Shown here: piece by piece, positions 35,670-46,625 of the stretch
Layout: each line of letters opens with the position of its first letter
How positions within the stretch are numbered: position 1 is the stretch's first letter
Source of the DNA: Azorinus chamasolen
Lineage: Eukaryota; Mollusca; Bivalvia; Cardiida; Solecurtidae
Assembly: GCA_963576725.1 (NCBI GenBank)
Contig: OY755239.1
Location: 57,269,953 to 57,333,952, forward strand
Direction: 5' to 3'
DNA: 64,000 nt
Notes under the pieces: generated by a model
Told to the model about the DNA's origin: nothing
Database searches by the model: none
What the model saw: the letters and a program-made list of their open reading frames with translations, nothing else
Made by a program: the position numbers and the translations under genes

Positions 35670-35837
35670 TGCAAGCTTTAAGTTGAGTCTGGGAACGTTC
35701 TCAAGCATTTGATTGGTCAGATTTGAACCTTTGGCTCAAATCTGACCAATCAAAAGCTTGAGAACTCAAATCTGACCAATCAAAAGCCTGAGAACGAAAC
35801 TCAGACTCAACTAAAAGCTTTATAAGCATGGACCCAG
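35670..35837. mobile_element. F palindrome inside an L-type core
   Basis: The left end has lost CTGGGTCC; the right end is TTTATAAGCATGGACCCAG. The flanks ACAAACAGTGCA and GAGGGCTCCTCTAAGAGC look like two parts of an L core. Carries the GAACTCAAATCTGACC duplication. Confidence 0.6.
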
Positions 35838-36077
35838 AGGGCTCCTCTAAGAGCTCTCTGTTCTGAGTCTACACTGCAGATGACAGTACATGCCATGAGT
35901 GAACTGCATTCAAAGGGCTAACTTACTCAAATAGTAGCTAAACGTGAATACCCTGATCAAACGACTTCTTCAAGAGCCACTTGATCTGGTTTTATCCTAT
36001 TTGCCCAAGTTTGTCCGACTATTTTGGGTAGTATCGCCAGTGTCAATGGCTGTTACTCTTGTGTTACTGGTACATAT

Positions 36078-36273
36078 TTAACCCTTTCCCTCATACAAAC
36101 GTGTTTTCACGCATTTGCAAACAGAGTAGACCCAGATCTGACGGCTCCTAGAGAAGCCGTCTGATCAGGGTCTACCCTGTTTGCTATTAGAATTTGATAG
36201 ATCTGTTTCTTTACTTTCTTAAATGTCTACAATGTCTAAAATTGGCCTAAATATAGAACAGGGAAAGGGTTAA
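36078..36273. mobile_element. B element sharing its right TTAA with a C element
   Basis: TTAACCCTTTCCCTCATAC at the left and ACAGGGAAAGGGTTAA at the right. The closing TTAA (36270-36273) is also the first TTAA of the C element that follows. Confidence 0.7.
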
Positions 36274-36480
36274 CCCTTTCCTCCATAAATACGCCTGTCA
36301 GAAGTGAAATCATTGTGATAAATAAAGCATTTGCTCCATATGAGAAAATGCTCTATTTATCACAAAGGTTTCAATACTACACACTTCTAACATTTTCCTT
36401 TTCTCTAGTAAATGCTCCTTTTCGGTTGATTTATTTAAAAGCGGTTGGGTCTAAAAATAGCCTATGAGGCAATGGGTTAA
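36270..36480. mobile_element. C-family TTAA MITE
   Basis: TTAACCCTTTCCTCCAT at the left and GAGGCAATGGGTTAA at the right. Core AGCATTTGCTCCATATGAG with mirror. Confidence 0.7.
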
Positions 36481-36660
36481 ACCATACCCAAGGCGAACCA
36501 TCCTATAAAACTTCATTACATTACAAATACATTTGGAATGGGGCATGCCACAAAAAGTGATCCACTCAAATATGGACTAGCGATATTTAAACGCTGCGCA
36601 CTTGACTTCAGAAATGGGTGCATTAAAAAATGGACAATGGCAAACAGTTTGGATCCTAAT

Positions 36661-36907
36661 TTAACCCTTTTCATGTTCTATTTTTATTCCAAATTTCAAT
36701 ACCTACTGAATATTCATGGAAAAAAATAGTTATAATGAAAATATTGAAAGTGAACAATTGCAGCCATTTTAGAAAGTAAATAAACATCTTTCAAATTCTA
36801 TTAGCAAACGGAGCAGACCCTGATCAGACGGCTCCTATAGGAGCCGTCTGATCTGGGTCTACTGTTTGCAAATACGTGAAAACACGTTTATATGAAGGAA
36901 AGGGTTA
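36661..36907. mobile_element. B-family TTAA MITE
   Basis: TTAACCCTTTTCATGTTC at the left and GGAAAGGGTTAA at the right. Core GCAAACGGAGCAGACCCTG, apex GGCTCCTATAGGAGCC. The left flank CAAACAGTTTGGATCCTAAT is half of an A core, so it probably interrupts an A element. Confidence 0.7.
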
Positions 36908-37122
36908 AAACGGAAGTAATCTGAAGTCTTACACGATTCGAAATATTTACAAAATTCACCACTACTTTCAAGCCTAAATTTTAGAACATCCAATCTTCCG
37001 TAACATTTGGTTTGCAAAGCTGAATAAGTTAAGACGGCAGTGTTTTGACAACTTTAAATCGATGTAAGGAGTAGTACATAGCGTAGACCCTGGTAATACT
37101 GCTCTCCCAGGAGTTGCATCTA

Positions 37123-37440
37123 CAGGTGAACTTCGTTATCTCGAACTCGGATAACTCGAACTGGGATAAGTCGAAGTAAAAGTTCGGTCCTTCCAAAAAT
37201 TACAATACAGAAATATTGTAAAATGTATCACTGCGCATATCTAGAAACACGTGTGACTGCTTAATGCAGGTCTAAAGTAATGCTGAAAGCTCCTGCAGGA
37301 GCTTTCAGCATTACTTTAGACCTGCATTAAGCTGTGAACTTGAACAAATTGTTCAGATTAGAAATCGGATGACTCGCACCTCTGTTATCTCGAATCAATT
37401 TGTATGGTCACTTGAAGTTCGAGATATATAAGTTCAACCG
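37123..37440. mobile_element. K-family TA-flanked element with pogo-like ends
   Basis: TA-CAGGTGAACTTCGTTATCTC at the left and AAGTTCAACCG-TA at the right. The inner hairpin (about 37261-37333) reads TAATGCAGGTCTAAAGTAAT, GCTGAAAGCTCCTGCAGG and mirror. Repeated GAACTCGGATAACTCGAA motifs lie in the left arm. Confidence 0.65.
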
Positions 37441-37703
37441 TACTTGTGTTTACCATTTACTCAAGTTTGTCTGGACAAATATTTCGGATAATAAGTGTAG
37501 CATGGTACATTGTAAACCGATCAGAAACAAGCAAACACATACTACAGTTTGTGTCATTTTAATAGCATCACATACTATGCTACTGACTGATTTTCTGAAA
37601 CTTTTCTGTACGTTGTAGGTCATATCATAATAGTAAACATAAATATCAAACCCTTCGTAAACTCCTGTCGAACAGTCATATATATCACACCCAGAAATTC
37701 AGT

Positions 37704-37932
37704 TTAACCCTTTCCTCCAAAAATACGCCTTTCTACGCCTCTGTAATAGTCACTTCTTGAAACCATTGTGATAAATAGAGCATTTGCTCCTATAGGAGCA
37801 AATGCTCTATTTATCACAATGGTTTCAAACTACAAAATTCTAAAATTTTCCTTTTCTCCAGTTAATGCTCTTTTTCGGTAGATTTATTCAAAGAGGTTGG
37901 ATCTAAAAATAGCCTATGAGGGAATGGGTTAA
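37704..37932. mobile_element. C-family TTAA MITE with perfect palindrome
   Basis: TTAACCCTTTCCTCC at the left and GAGGGAATGGGTTAA at the right. The 37759-37826 palindrome is perfect over 68 bases and identical to those at 28448-28515 and 39761-39828. Confidence 0.8.
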
Positions 37933-38576
37933 ACCTTTACCTGTCCAAAATTCATCATAAAATGAAGACAATCATGGATATTTATTAGCTGAATGTTTGT
38001 AATGGTATATACACACGAGAGTTTTGGTATCGGTAGAAATGTAGTGTCATTTTTTTTATTATAATTTCACAAGCAAACAGAGCAGACCCTAATCAGACGG
38101 CTCCTGTAGGAGCCATCTGATCTGGTTCTACTCTGTTTGCTATTTTGTACATGTATGAGGGAGAGGGTTAAAGCCTATGTACCAATTTGTGATTTGCAAA
38201 CACGGCAGATCCAGATCAGATTATGAGTCACTTGGCACCCAGTCCGAATCCAAACTCTTTGATACCCATACACTGGGTTTTTGGAAAGAAATGCAACAAC
38301 GAAAATGTACTTTGAGAATTAAACCCTTTCCTTCATATAAATGCCTTTTCACGCATTTGCAAACAGAGACAACCCAAATCAGACGGCTCCTATAGGGGCC
38401 GTTTGATCAGTGTCTCTTCTGTTTGCTTGACATAATATAAATCTGATTCTACAGTTTTTGTCAAAGCAAATCAATTCTTTGAAAAAGTTTACATTACAAA
38501 GCTTGAGCTAATAAATATTCACGTTGTCATCATATCTTACATGAATACTGAACAGGGAAAGGTTTTCACCTCATTC

Positions 38577-38810
38577 TTCACCCTTTCCCTGTTCTATGTT
38601 TATTACAAATTTCAATACCTACTGTATATAGCTACAATGAAATACGGAAGGCGGAAAATTGTAGCCATTTTAGAAAGTAAAGAAACATCTATCAAATACC
38701 ATTAGCAAACAGAGCAGACCCTGATCAGACGGCTCCTATAGGAGCCGTCTGATCTGGGTCTACTCTGTTTGCAAATGCGTGAAAAGGCGTTTATATGAAG
38801 GAAGGGTTAA
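38577..38810. mobile_element. B-family MITE
   Basis: TTCACCCTTTCCCTGTTC at the left (one TTAA change) and GGAAGGGTTAA at the right. Core GCAAACAGAGCAGACCCTG, apex GGCTCCTATAGGAGCC. Confidence 0.7.
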
Positions 38811-38937
38811 CAAACCCATTAACCATTTACCTGGTTGAGAAGCATAGTAACACCTTTGTAAACAGGATAGACCCAGATCAGATGGCTCCTATAGAAGCTC
38901 CTCTGTGGTCAGGCAGTTGTTTGCTCAGGCAATTACA

Positions 38938-39170
38938 GTTGTAACTTCAATATCTCATACTTCAAGGGGCCATACAAACTACATGTACTTCAAAATAACA
39001 GCAGTTGGAGTTATCTGATTTCTAATTTGGACAATTTATAAAGTTATCAGCTTAATTCAGGTCACCATTACTTTCAACCTGCATTAAGCTGTCACGTGTG
39101 TTTCTACATACTCGTATTCTGTACTGTAAAGTTTGGAAAGACATCGAAGATATCTAAGTTCAACTGTATA
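38938..39170. mobile_element. K element with collapsed hairpin
   Basis: ACAGTTGTAACTTCAATATC at the left and CTAAGTTCAACTGTATA at the right. The inner GCTGAAAGCTCC palindrome is missing; only AGCTTAATTCAGG and CCTGCATTAAGCTG flanks remain. Confidence 0.55.
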
Positions 39171-39705
39171 ATGATCTGAAAGTACACTTTCTGCCAAGGA
39201 CAAAAGGTTATGTGTTCATATGAAAATATAAAAAAGATTAAGATATTAAAATATCCATTTTTGTGTCATTACTACAGAGCAACAGACAAACATGCGTATT
39301 CAAATATTAAAATTGTCATTTCTCCATTCATCCTTTTGGCGCCAAGTTTCTAATTGTAGTCTGCAGCCCAATTTTGTTAAATCTTTCAGTAAAATATGAA
39401 ATGAGATATATGTACATAAATACACAATTCGAAGGAATAAACCACAGCACTAGAACTAGAGATTGCGACAAAAAGTGAAGTCCCTGATCAGAGGACGCCT
39501 TGAAAAGGCGGCGTCTTATCTGGGACTGTACTATTTGTTGTGGCGTATTTTTGCAACATTGGCGGTGATAGGGTTACTCTTTAGAATTGTCTCAGAGAGT
39601 CAACATAGGGTGTGGTGGAGAAATAAAGGAACTATTCTTGAAAATGTTTTGATTTCCGCATCTTATCTGAACCTCGGATTACATATTACATGAATATTGA
39701 TCAGG

Positions 39706-39934
39706 TTAACCCATTCCCTCATATTGACGACTTTCGACGACTCTGTAAAAGTCACTTTGTGAAACCATTGTGATAAATAGAGCATTTGCTCCTATAGGAG
39801 CAAATGCTCTATTTATCACAATGGTTTCAAACTACACAATTCTAAAAGTTTTCTTTTCTCTAGTTAATACTCCTTTTCGGTAGACTTATTCAAATAGGTC
39901 GTATCTAAAAATAGCCCATGAGGTAATGGATTAA
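39706..39934. mobile_element. C-family TTAA MITE with perfect palindrome
   Basis: TTAACCCATTCCCTCAT at the left and GAGGTAATGGATTAA at the right. Perfect 68-base palindrome 39761-39828. Confidence 0.8.
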
Positions 39935-40189
39935 GGGTGAAAACACAGTAATATCAGTTTTGACACATGACATGTCAAATATAGGGTAAAGGAATATTAG
40001 TAGTATAAATAATTTGCCACTTACAAACGAGATTATATACAGGCAGTAGAAACTTATGCCCATGACTAAGTGTACAGCTTATTACGTAGAGTTTGACATA
40101 TGATATTGCCATGACTTGCAATTTGTTGTAATAAAATCTAAATCCTTGACGTGTTTCTTTTTTGTTGCCACGATATCATGGTTTAGCCC

Positions 40190-40424
40190 TTAACCCTTTA
40201 CCTGTTCAATATTCATGTAAGAAATAATGACACCATGAATATTTATTAGCTGAATTTTTATAATGTAAAATTTTCAAAGAAATATTTTTGCTTTGATAAA
40301 CACTGTAGAATCAGATCTACAAACAGAGTAGACCCTGATCAGACGGCTACTACAGGGGCTGTTTGATCTGGGCCCAGTCTGTTTGCAAATGTGTTTAAAT
40401 GCACATCTATCAGGTAAAGGGTAA
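40190..40424. mobile_element. B-family MITE
   Basis: TTAACCCTTTACCTGTTC at the left and CAGGTAAAGGGTAA at the right. Core ACAAACAGAGTAGACCCTG with mirror. Confidence 0.6.
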
Positions 40425-41319
40425 AGAGAGCTAACTGACATCTTTGTCTCTTATCATCACAACACTAAATTTCATTTGCAAAATAACATCACCTGGGTCC
40501 GAGGTTTTAAAACTTCTGAGTCTGAGTCCATTCTCAAGAATCTGATTGGTCAGATTTTGCAAAATAACATCACCTGGGTCCGAATTATAAAACTTCTGAA
40601 ATCAAAAGTAACACTGTACCAGATCAGAATATGTGCAGATGTCATTTTTACTGTATAAGGGTTAAAAAAAAGTCTCTTAGTGCCAAGGTACTAGACTTAT
40701 CCTCTGGATCTAAACTGTTAACAAAGGTCATCTATGAATTCATCCAAAGTTTAATCTTTAGTCTGCTGGGCGAATTATCTTAACATAAATTTAACCCAAT
40801 ATATTTTTAAGTTATAATCGGTTTTCTTCCAAAATGCTACTTAAGCCAGAGTGATTTATAACAATCTAATGTAGAGTCGACTAGAGACAATTCCTGTGAA
40901 ATTTGGTGACAAGCCAGTCAGCAGTTTAGGGGTACACTGTTGACGCCAGACAAAGGACGATCCCAATAGCTCACCGCGGCACTTTGTGCCAGGTGAGTTA
41001 CAAAACAAACGAAGCTACAATTGACTTTTTTGCACTCAACACACCATTTACACATGATCAAGATGTATGCCAAATATCAAATGAAATCTGGTAATATCTA
41101 AGAAAGCCCAGACAAAATCTATATAAGAAAAAAATAAATACAGAGATTATTAAAAAAAAATGGTGGATCTTGTACGTGGCAACCTGTCAAATCTTGGCCA
41201 AGTCAAATGCCAAATTATATTAAAATCTGTATTATATTATATTATAGTATAGCAAAGACAAAATGAGATGGTTGAAAGGATGGATACAGTAGAACCTGTC
41301 TTAAGCAGCCATTCTTTTA

Positions 41320-41947
41320 TTAACCCAATCCCTCATAGGCTATTTTTAGATTCATCCTCTTTGAATAAATGTACCAACAAGATGTGTTTGTGAAACACTA
41401 TGCCCCCTCATATATTTGACCTCTGACCTTGACCTCTGACCTTGACCTGTCACCCCTCAAAATGTGCAGCCTCATGAGATACACAAGCATGCCAAATATC
41501 AAGTCTCTATCTCTACTGGTCCAAAAGTTATGGCCAATGTTAAAGTCGGCGATTTGACCCATATATTTGACCTCTGACCTTGAAGGATGACCTTGACATG
41601 TCACCCCTCAAAATGTGCGGCTTCATGAGACACATATGTATGCCAAATATCAAGTCTCTATCTATACTGGCTCAAAAGTTATGACCAATGTTAAAGTTGC
41701 TGACAAACAGACAAACAAACAGACAGGGCAAAAACAATATGCCCCCCGACTATCGTCTATGGGGGCATAAAAAGGAGCATTAACTAGAGAAAAGGACAAT
41801 TTTAGAATTTTGTAGTTTGAAACCATTGTGATAAATAGAGCATTTGCTCCTATAGGAGCAAATGCTCTATGTATCACAATGGTTTCAATAGGTGAATATT
41901 AAATTTTACCGAGGCGTAGAAAGGCGTATTTATTGAGGAAAGGGTTA
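41320..41947. mobile_element. C element interrupted by a HINE-like element
   Basis: TTAACCCAATCCCTCATAGG at 41320 and GGAAAGGGTTAA ending at 41947. The host sequence TACCAA / AAGGAGCATTAACTAG is split by the 41378-41772 guest in an A run. Core palindrome 41818-41886 with one mismatch (ATGTATC). Confidence 0.75.
41378..41772. mobile_element. HINE/pearl-like element a
   Basis: The 5' end ACAAGAT is followed by the small hairpin GTGTTTGTGAAACAC and TATGCCCCC. The core has two tandem units of about 150 bp (CATATATTTGACCTCTGACC; GTATGCCAAATATCAAGTC). The 3' end is a hairpin TATGCCCCC...GGGGGCATA followed by AAAA. The architecture fits Helitron-related HINE elements (family knowledge; tentative). 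Confidence 0.6.
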
Positions 41948-42289
41948 AACATAGGAGTGTGAAAAAGCAGGTGGTTGCTTTATAATACAGGGCAAAAGTA
42001 ATGCAGAAAGGAACTATCAGTTGAATTTTTGTAATGGCATATGTAAACAGGTGGTTTTGGTATTGGTTAAAACTGAAGAATTCCATAGGCAAACAAAGCA
42101 GACCCTGATCAGACGGCTCCTGTAAGAGCCATCTGATCTGGGTCTACTCTGTTTGCATTGGTGTGAAAAGGCATTTACAAGAAGGACAGGGTTAATTGTA
42201 TAAGTAATGGTTCAAAGCCTCCAACCTACTGGCTAATTCACTCGTACACAGGCCCAGGGTATTTTTATTTTTTTTTCAATAATTTACAC

Positions 42290-42650
42290 TTAACCCTTTC
42301 CCTGATGAATAATCATGTCAGAAAAAATGACATTAACCCTTTCCCTGTTCTGTGTTTATTACAATTTTCAATGCCTACTGAATATTAATGGACAAAAAGG
42401 TTGTAATGAAATATGGAAGGTGGAGCATTGTAACCATTTTAGAAAGTAAATACACAGATCTTTGAAATTCTATTAGCAAACAGAGTAGACCCTGATCAGA
42501 CGGCTCCTCTAGGAGCCGTCTGATCTGGGTCTACTCCGTTTGCAAATGCGTGAAAACATGTTTATATGAGGGAAAGGGTTAAGAATATTAATTAGTTGAA
42601 TTTTTAAAATGGCATATGTACACAGGAATCTTTGGTATAGGAAAACTCAT
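42290..42650. mobile_element. B element with another B element inserted at TTAA
   Basis: Host TTAACCCTTTCCCTGATGAA runs to AAAATGACATTAA. The guest 42333-42582 (TTAACCCTTTCCCTGTTC to GGAAAGGGTTAA, core GGCTCCTCTAGGAGCC) follows, and the host resumes TTAAGAATATTAATTAGTTG. Its right end is lost at the H element. Confidence 0.7.
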
Positions 42651-42885
42651 AAACAGAGGTCCAGAAAAGATGCGTAAATCTAATCATTTTCAACAATATC
42701 TGCTTTATTTCTTCACCATGCCGTATACTGTGACCACTCTTTAGAATCGTCTCCTCATATACTGTGATAACTCTTTAGAATCGTCTCGAAGAGACGATTC
42801 TAAAGAGTTTTCACAGTATACGGTTTGGTGGAGAAATGACAATTTTAGTATTTTGGTACGCACCTTTATCTGTAGCTCTGCATAA
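42650..42885. mobile_element. H-family palindromic element
   Basis: GAGGTCCAGAAAAGATGCG at the left, and GGTACGCACCTTTATCTGTA then GCTCTG at the right. The apex AGAATCGTCTCGAAGAGACG (about 42778-42803) is preceded by a partial duplication of TACTGTGA...CTCTTTAGAATCGTCTC. Confidence 0.65.
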
Positions 42886-43011
42886 ATTGACATTTGCAAA
42901 CAATACTGATCCAAATGCTACTCACAATTGACCTTTGCAATATGTTTGGATCAAAATGAGATTTACATCTCATCGACAAACAACCTGTTTGACACTTACA
43001 TCCTCTTGGTA

Positions 43012-43289
43012 TTAATCCTTTCCTTCATAAATACACCTTTCTATGCCTCTGTAGAAGTCACTTCTTGAAACCATTGTGATAAATAGAGCATTTGCTCATA
43101 GGAGCAAATGCTCTATTTATCACAATGGTTTCAAAACTTTTTTAAAAACTTTCCAAAACTTTTTTAAAACTATTTATCACAATGGTTTCAAATATTCTAA
43201 CATTTCCCTTTTTTCTAGTTTATGCTCCTTTTTGGTAGATTTATTCAAAGAGGGTGGGTCTAAAAATAGCCTATGAGGGAATGGGTTAA
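43012..43289. mobile_element. C-family MITE with duplicated arm
   Basis: TTAATCCTTTCCTTCAT at the left and GAGGGAATGGGTTAA at the right. The segment TATTTATCACAATGGTTTC occurs twice (about 43112 and 43169), separated by ACTTTTTTAAAA repeats. Confidence 0.7.
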
Positions 43290-43715
43290 TTGACCCTTTA
43301 CCTGATGGATATTCATATTAAAAATAATGACATCAAGAATACTTATTAGCTAACTTTTATAATGGCATACAAACACAAGATGTTTTGGCCACCATGGCCA
43401 TAAGCAAACTAAGCGGACCCTGATCAGATGACACTTGGTCTACCCTGTTTGCAGAGGTGTTAAAAGGCATCTATATTGGGTAAAGGGATAAAAGAGAGAA
43501 GCTAGTACAGTAAAAAGTACATGTACGAGTCATGCAGGAAACACCACATACAAAACAAACAGCAAAACCTCTATACTAGATATTCAGTTTAGTATAAATA
43601 TTGGCCTTGAAGACAGATGGCAGCTTAATGCAGGGTGAAAGTCATGCAGAAAGCTCCTCTAGGACTTTCATCCTGCATTAACCAGCCACCTTGCCTAAGA
43701 ATAGCAAAGTTCTTC

Positions 43716-43946
43716 TTAACCCATTCCTGCATAGGCTATTTTTAGATCCAACATCTTTGATTAAATCTACCAAAAAGGGGCATTTACTAGAGAAAAGGAT
43801 TTTTTTTTAGAATTGTGTAGCTTTTAAATCATTGTGATAAATAGAGCATTTGCTCCATAAGAGCAAATGCTCTATCTATCACAATGATTTCAAAAAATTA
43901 TTTTTACAGAGGTGTCGAAAGGCATCAATATGCGGGATAGGGTTAA
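43716..43946. mobile_element. C-family TTAA MITE
   Basis: TTAACCCATTCCTGCATAGG at the left and GCGGGATAGGGTTAA at the right. Core TTTGCTCCATAAGAGCAAA. It is preceded by a D relic (43615-43690). Confidence 0.7.
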
Positions 43947-44166
43947 CTAGAATTATGGTTTAGAGGGATAGTACTGTATTGGAAAATGATCGGCAAAATC
44001 TAGTTCAGTAGGTTTTAACCCTTTGAATGTGGATCACACGCATACCAATATTTGCATATAGTGTAGACCCAGATCAGAGGGTTTCTAAGGCTCAGTGCCT
44101 GCACTGTGTGTCATTCGAAATGCGTTTGCATTTAGTGTACCCTTGTATATTGAGTAGATTCTATCA

Positions 44167-44387
44167 GTAACCCTTTACTCCATAAATATGCCTTTCTATG
44201 TCTTTGCAAAAAGAGAAGACCCAGATCAGACGGCTCCCCAGGTCTGCACTGTTTGCTTATCATATAATATAGATATGATTCTACGGCCAAAAATGCCAGT
44301 GTCAATGTGCTTTTATAACAAATTAATCTAAATCATATTCATGATGTCATTATTTCTTACATGAATATTCACGGAGGAAAGGGTTAA
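44167..44387. mobile_element. B-family MITE lacking most of its core
   Basis: GTAACCCTTTACTCC at the left and GGAGGAAAGGGTTAA at the right. The core is collapsed to GATCAGACGGCTCCCCAGGT, so one arm is deleted past the apex. Confidence 0.6.
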
Positions 44388-44464
44388 GCAATGATGGACC
44401 AACCCACATTGAAAACTCAGCATTCAAAGGTTTATAGATTTATCTTTGGATTACTGCTATTTTC

Positions 44465-44710
44465 TTAACCCTTTCGGCGCCAAATTTCTAATTGTCGTCT
44501 GCAATCCAAGTTTGTTAAATCATTCAGTAAAATAAGGAAATGAGATAAATAAATGCAAATTTCAAAGGAATAGAGCACATATATAGAAAAAGAGATTGGG
44601 ACAAATAGTGAAGTCCCTGATCAGACGCCGCCTTGAAAAGGCGGCGTCTGATCTGGGACTGCACTATTTGTCGTGGTGCATTTACTCGACTGTGGCGGTG
44701 AAAGGGTTAA
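44465..44710. mobile_element. G-family TTAA palindromic MITE
   Basis: TTAACCCTTTCGGCGCC at the left and GGCGGTGAAAGGGTTAA at the right. The core (about 44605-44671) AAATAGTGAAGTCCCTGATC and GACGCCGCCTTGAAAAGGCG is mirrored. A diverged copy lies at 39350-39575. Confidence 0.75.
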
Positions 44711-45303
44711 TATCATCAACAAACAAACTGGATCATCTGGAAATGAGTCCCACATGCAAATGTCAACACCGAACAGTAATTGTGAAAATCAATACTTCAA
44801 AGGGCATGATATAATTTAAAAGATTGCAACCATTGTGACGGTAAAACAAGTCTTGGAAGTTTGAAAAGGATAGCCGTGCCAATGTAGAAGCCCACACTAA
44901 CGACAAAGAAAACTCCAAGTTATGGCAATATCTTTACTCTTTTCTTGACGACAAAGAAAATCCCAAGTTATGGCAATATCTTTACTCTTTTCTTGAAAAA
45001 CAGACTTGCCAACAAAGACACTTCATGATGCTGCTTAAATTTTAACCTACTGGGCAAATTTTGTCAGCATATTGTATAGTTTATACAAATTCTCAACATA
45101 GCAGTTACTTCTAATTCTCTTGATGACCTGATCTGAGTCAAACACTTAGGAACCAGATAGAAAGCCTAGTTACTCTGCGCCTAATCTGGATCCCATCCTT
45201 TGCAAAGGTTATCACATATTTCCCTGTAACATGCTGATGGTTAAATTTTCCTATTATCCCACATTCATTAACAATTTACTTCAAAGGTACACCTTATAAT
45301 GTA

Positions 45304-45508
45304 CAGTAAAACCTCTCTATAATGGCCACTAAATTACATCAAGTATTTTGTGTTAAAGGCAGGTGGCTGCTTTAAAGCAAGGTGAAAGTAAAACAGAACG
45401 CTCCTATAGAAGCGTTCTGTTTTACTTTCACCTTGCTTTAAGCAGCCACCTACCCTAAATACCAACTGATTAATACAATTTAGTGGCCGTTGTAGAGAGG
45501 TTTTACTG
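45304..45508. mobile_element. E-family TA-flanked MITE
   Basis: TA-CAGTAAAACCTCTCTATAA at the left and AGAGAGGTTTTACTG-TA at the right. Inner palindrome GAACGCTCCTATAGAAGCG. Confidence 0.85.
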
Positions 45509-45700
45509 TATTTGTAGAACAGAGTAGACCCTATACACTAGACACACCTTTGCAAACACAACAGATACCATTGCAAACAGAGTAGACCTATATCAGACAG
45601 CTCTTGTTGGAGCCATCTAACCGCAGTCTGTTCTGTTTGCTTATGGATAAATATCGATCTGATTTTTAAAGTTTTTGTCTAGGCAAAACACTCTGTTAAA

Positions 45701-45915
45701 TTAAACCTTTAGCCTGCTATGGGCGGATGAGTAAATACCTATGCAAACAGTTTGAATCCAGATGAGGCGCCGAGTAACTCGGCGTCTCATCAGGATCCAA
45801 ACTGTTTGACACCCTGATTGCATTTTGGTAGAAAAATTGATTATAGCTTGAATTTTGAAAATGTAGTAGGTGACAAATTTGGTAAAAATAATTTGCTCAG
45901 CAGGCTAAAGGTTAA
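45701..45915. mobile_element. Complete A-family TTAA MITE nested in a B element
   Basis: TTAAACCTTTAGCCTGC at the left and GCAGGCTAAAGGTTAA at the right. Core AACAGTTTGAATCCAGATGA and GCGCCGAGTAACTCGGCG. Flanks are B-type: AGGCAAAACACTCTG on the left and GTCAATCACTATTCATGATG on the right. Confidence 0.75.
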
Positions 45916-46625
45916 GTCAATCACTATTCATGATGTCATCATTTCTAAAGTGAATACTCATGGAGTAAAGGTTTAGCCCTTTCCCTCATATAAACGTGTT
46001 TTCACCCATCTGCAAACAGAGTAGACCCAGATCAGACGGCTCCTAGAGGAGCCGTCTGATCAGGGTCTACTCTGTTTGCAAACAGAATTTGATAGATCTG
46101 TTTCTTTGCTTTCTAAAATGTCTACAATGTTCCACCTTGCATATTTCTTTATAACTATTTTGTTAATGAATATTCATTAGGTATTGGAATTTGAAATAAA
46201 CATAGAACAGGGAAAGACACAACTGATGTCAACATTGTACCACATGTGTAAAACATCCAGGTATTTAAAATCCTAGTAAAATACATTCAAGCGCTTTATA
46301 TAACATCATGATCACAGAGTTACACAACAATGTACAGAGTTAACAAATTGCTCATTGAACACATTAGCAACACAGAAAGACAAGTTAAAATGCCCTACAG
46401 ATGGTTGTGACGTCTAGCTTTATGCAAAAGCATAGATTACTATAGGTCTCTTGCCTTCTCCAACGTAAAAATCCACAAAAATTATCCACCGAGCACTTCA
46501 AATGGAGTAAAACCTCGCTAATCTGACACTCAAATTAGTATCCTCATTGATCATTAGCCTCATTGGATAATGGCACATGAACACAGGAAAATATGGCCAT
46601 GGTAGAAACTGAAAAATCGGATATA

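Noticed and set aside
39463..39693. Similar 76- and 72-codon frames at 39463 and 44596 starting VKSLIRGRLEKAASYLGLYY
   Set aside because: They share sequence because both read through the G-family palindrome, not because they encode a protein family.
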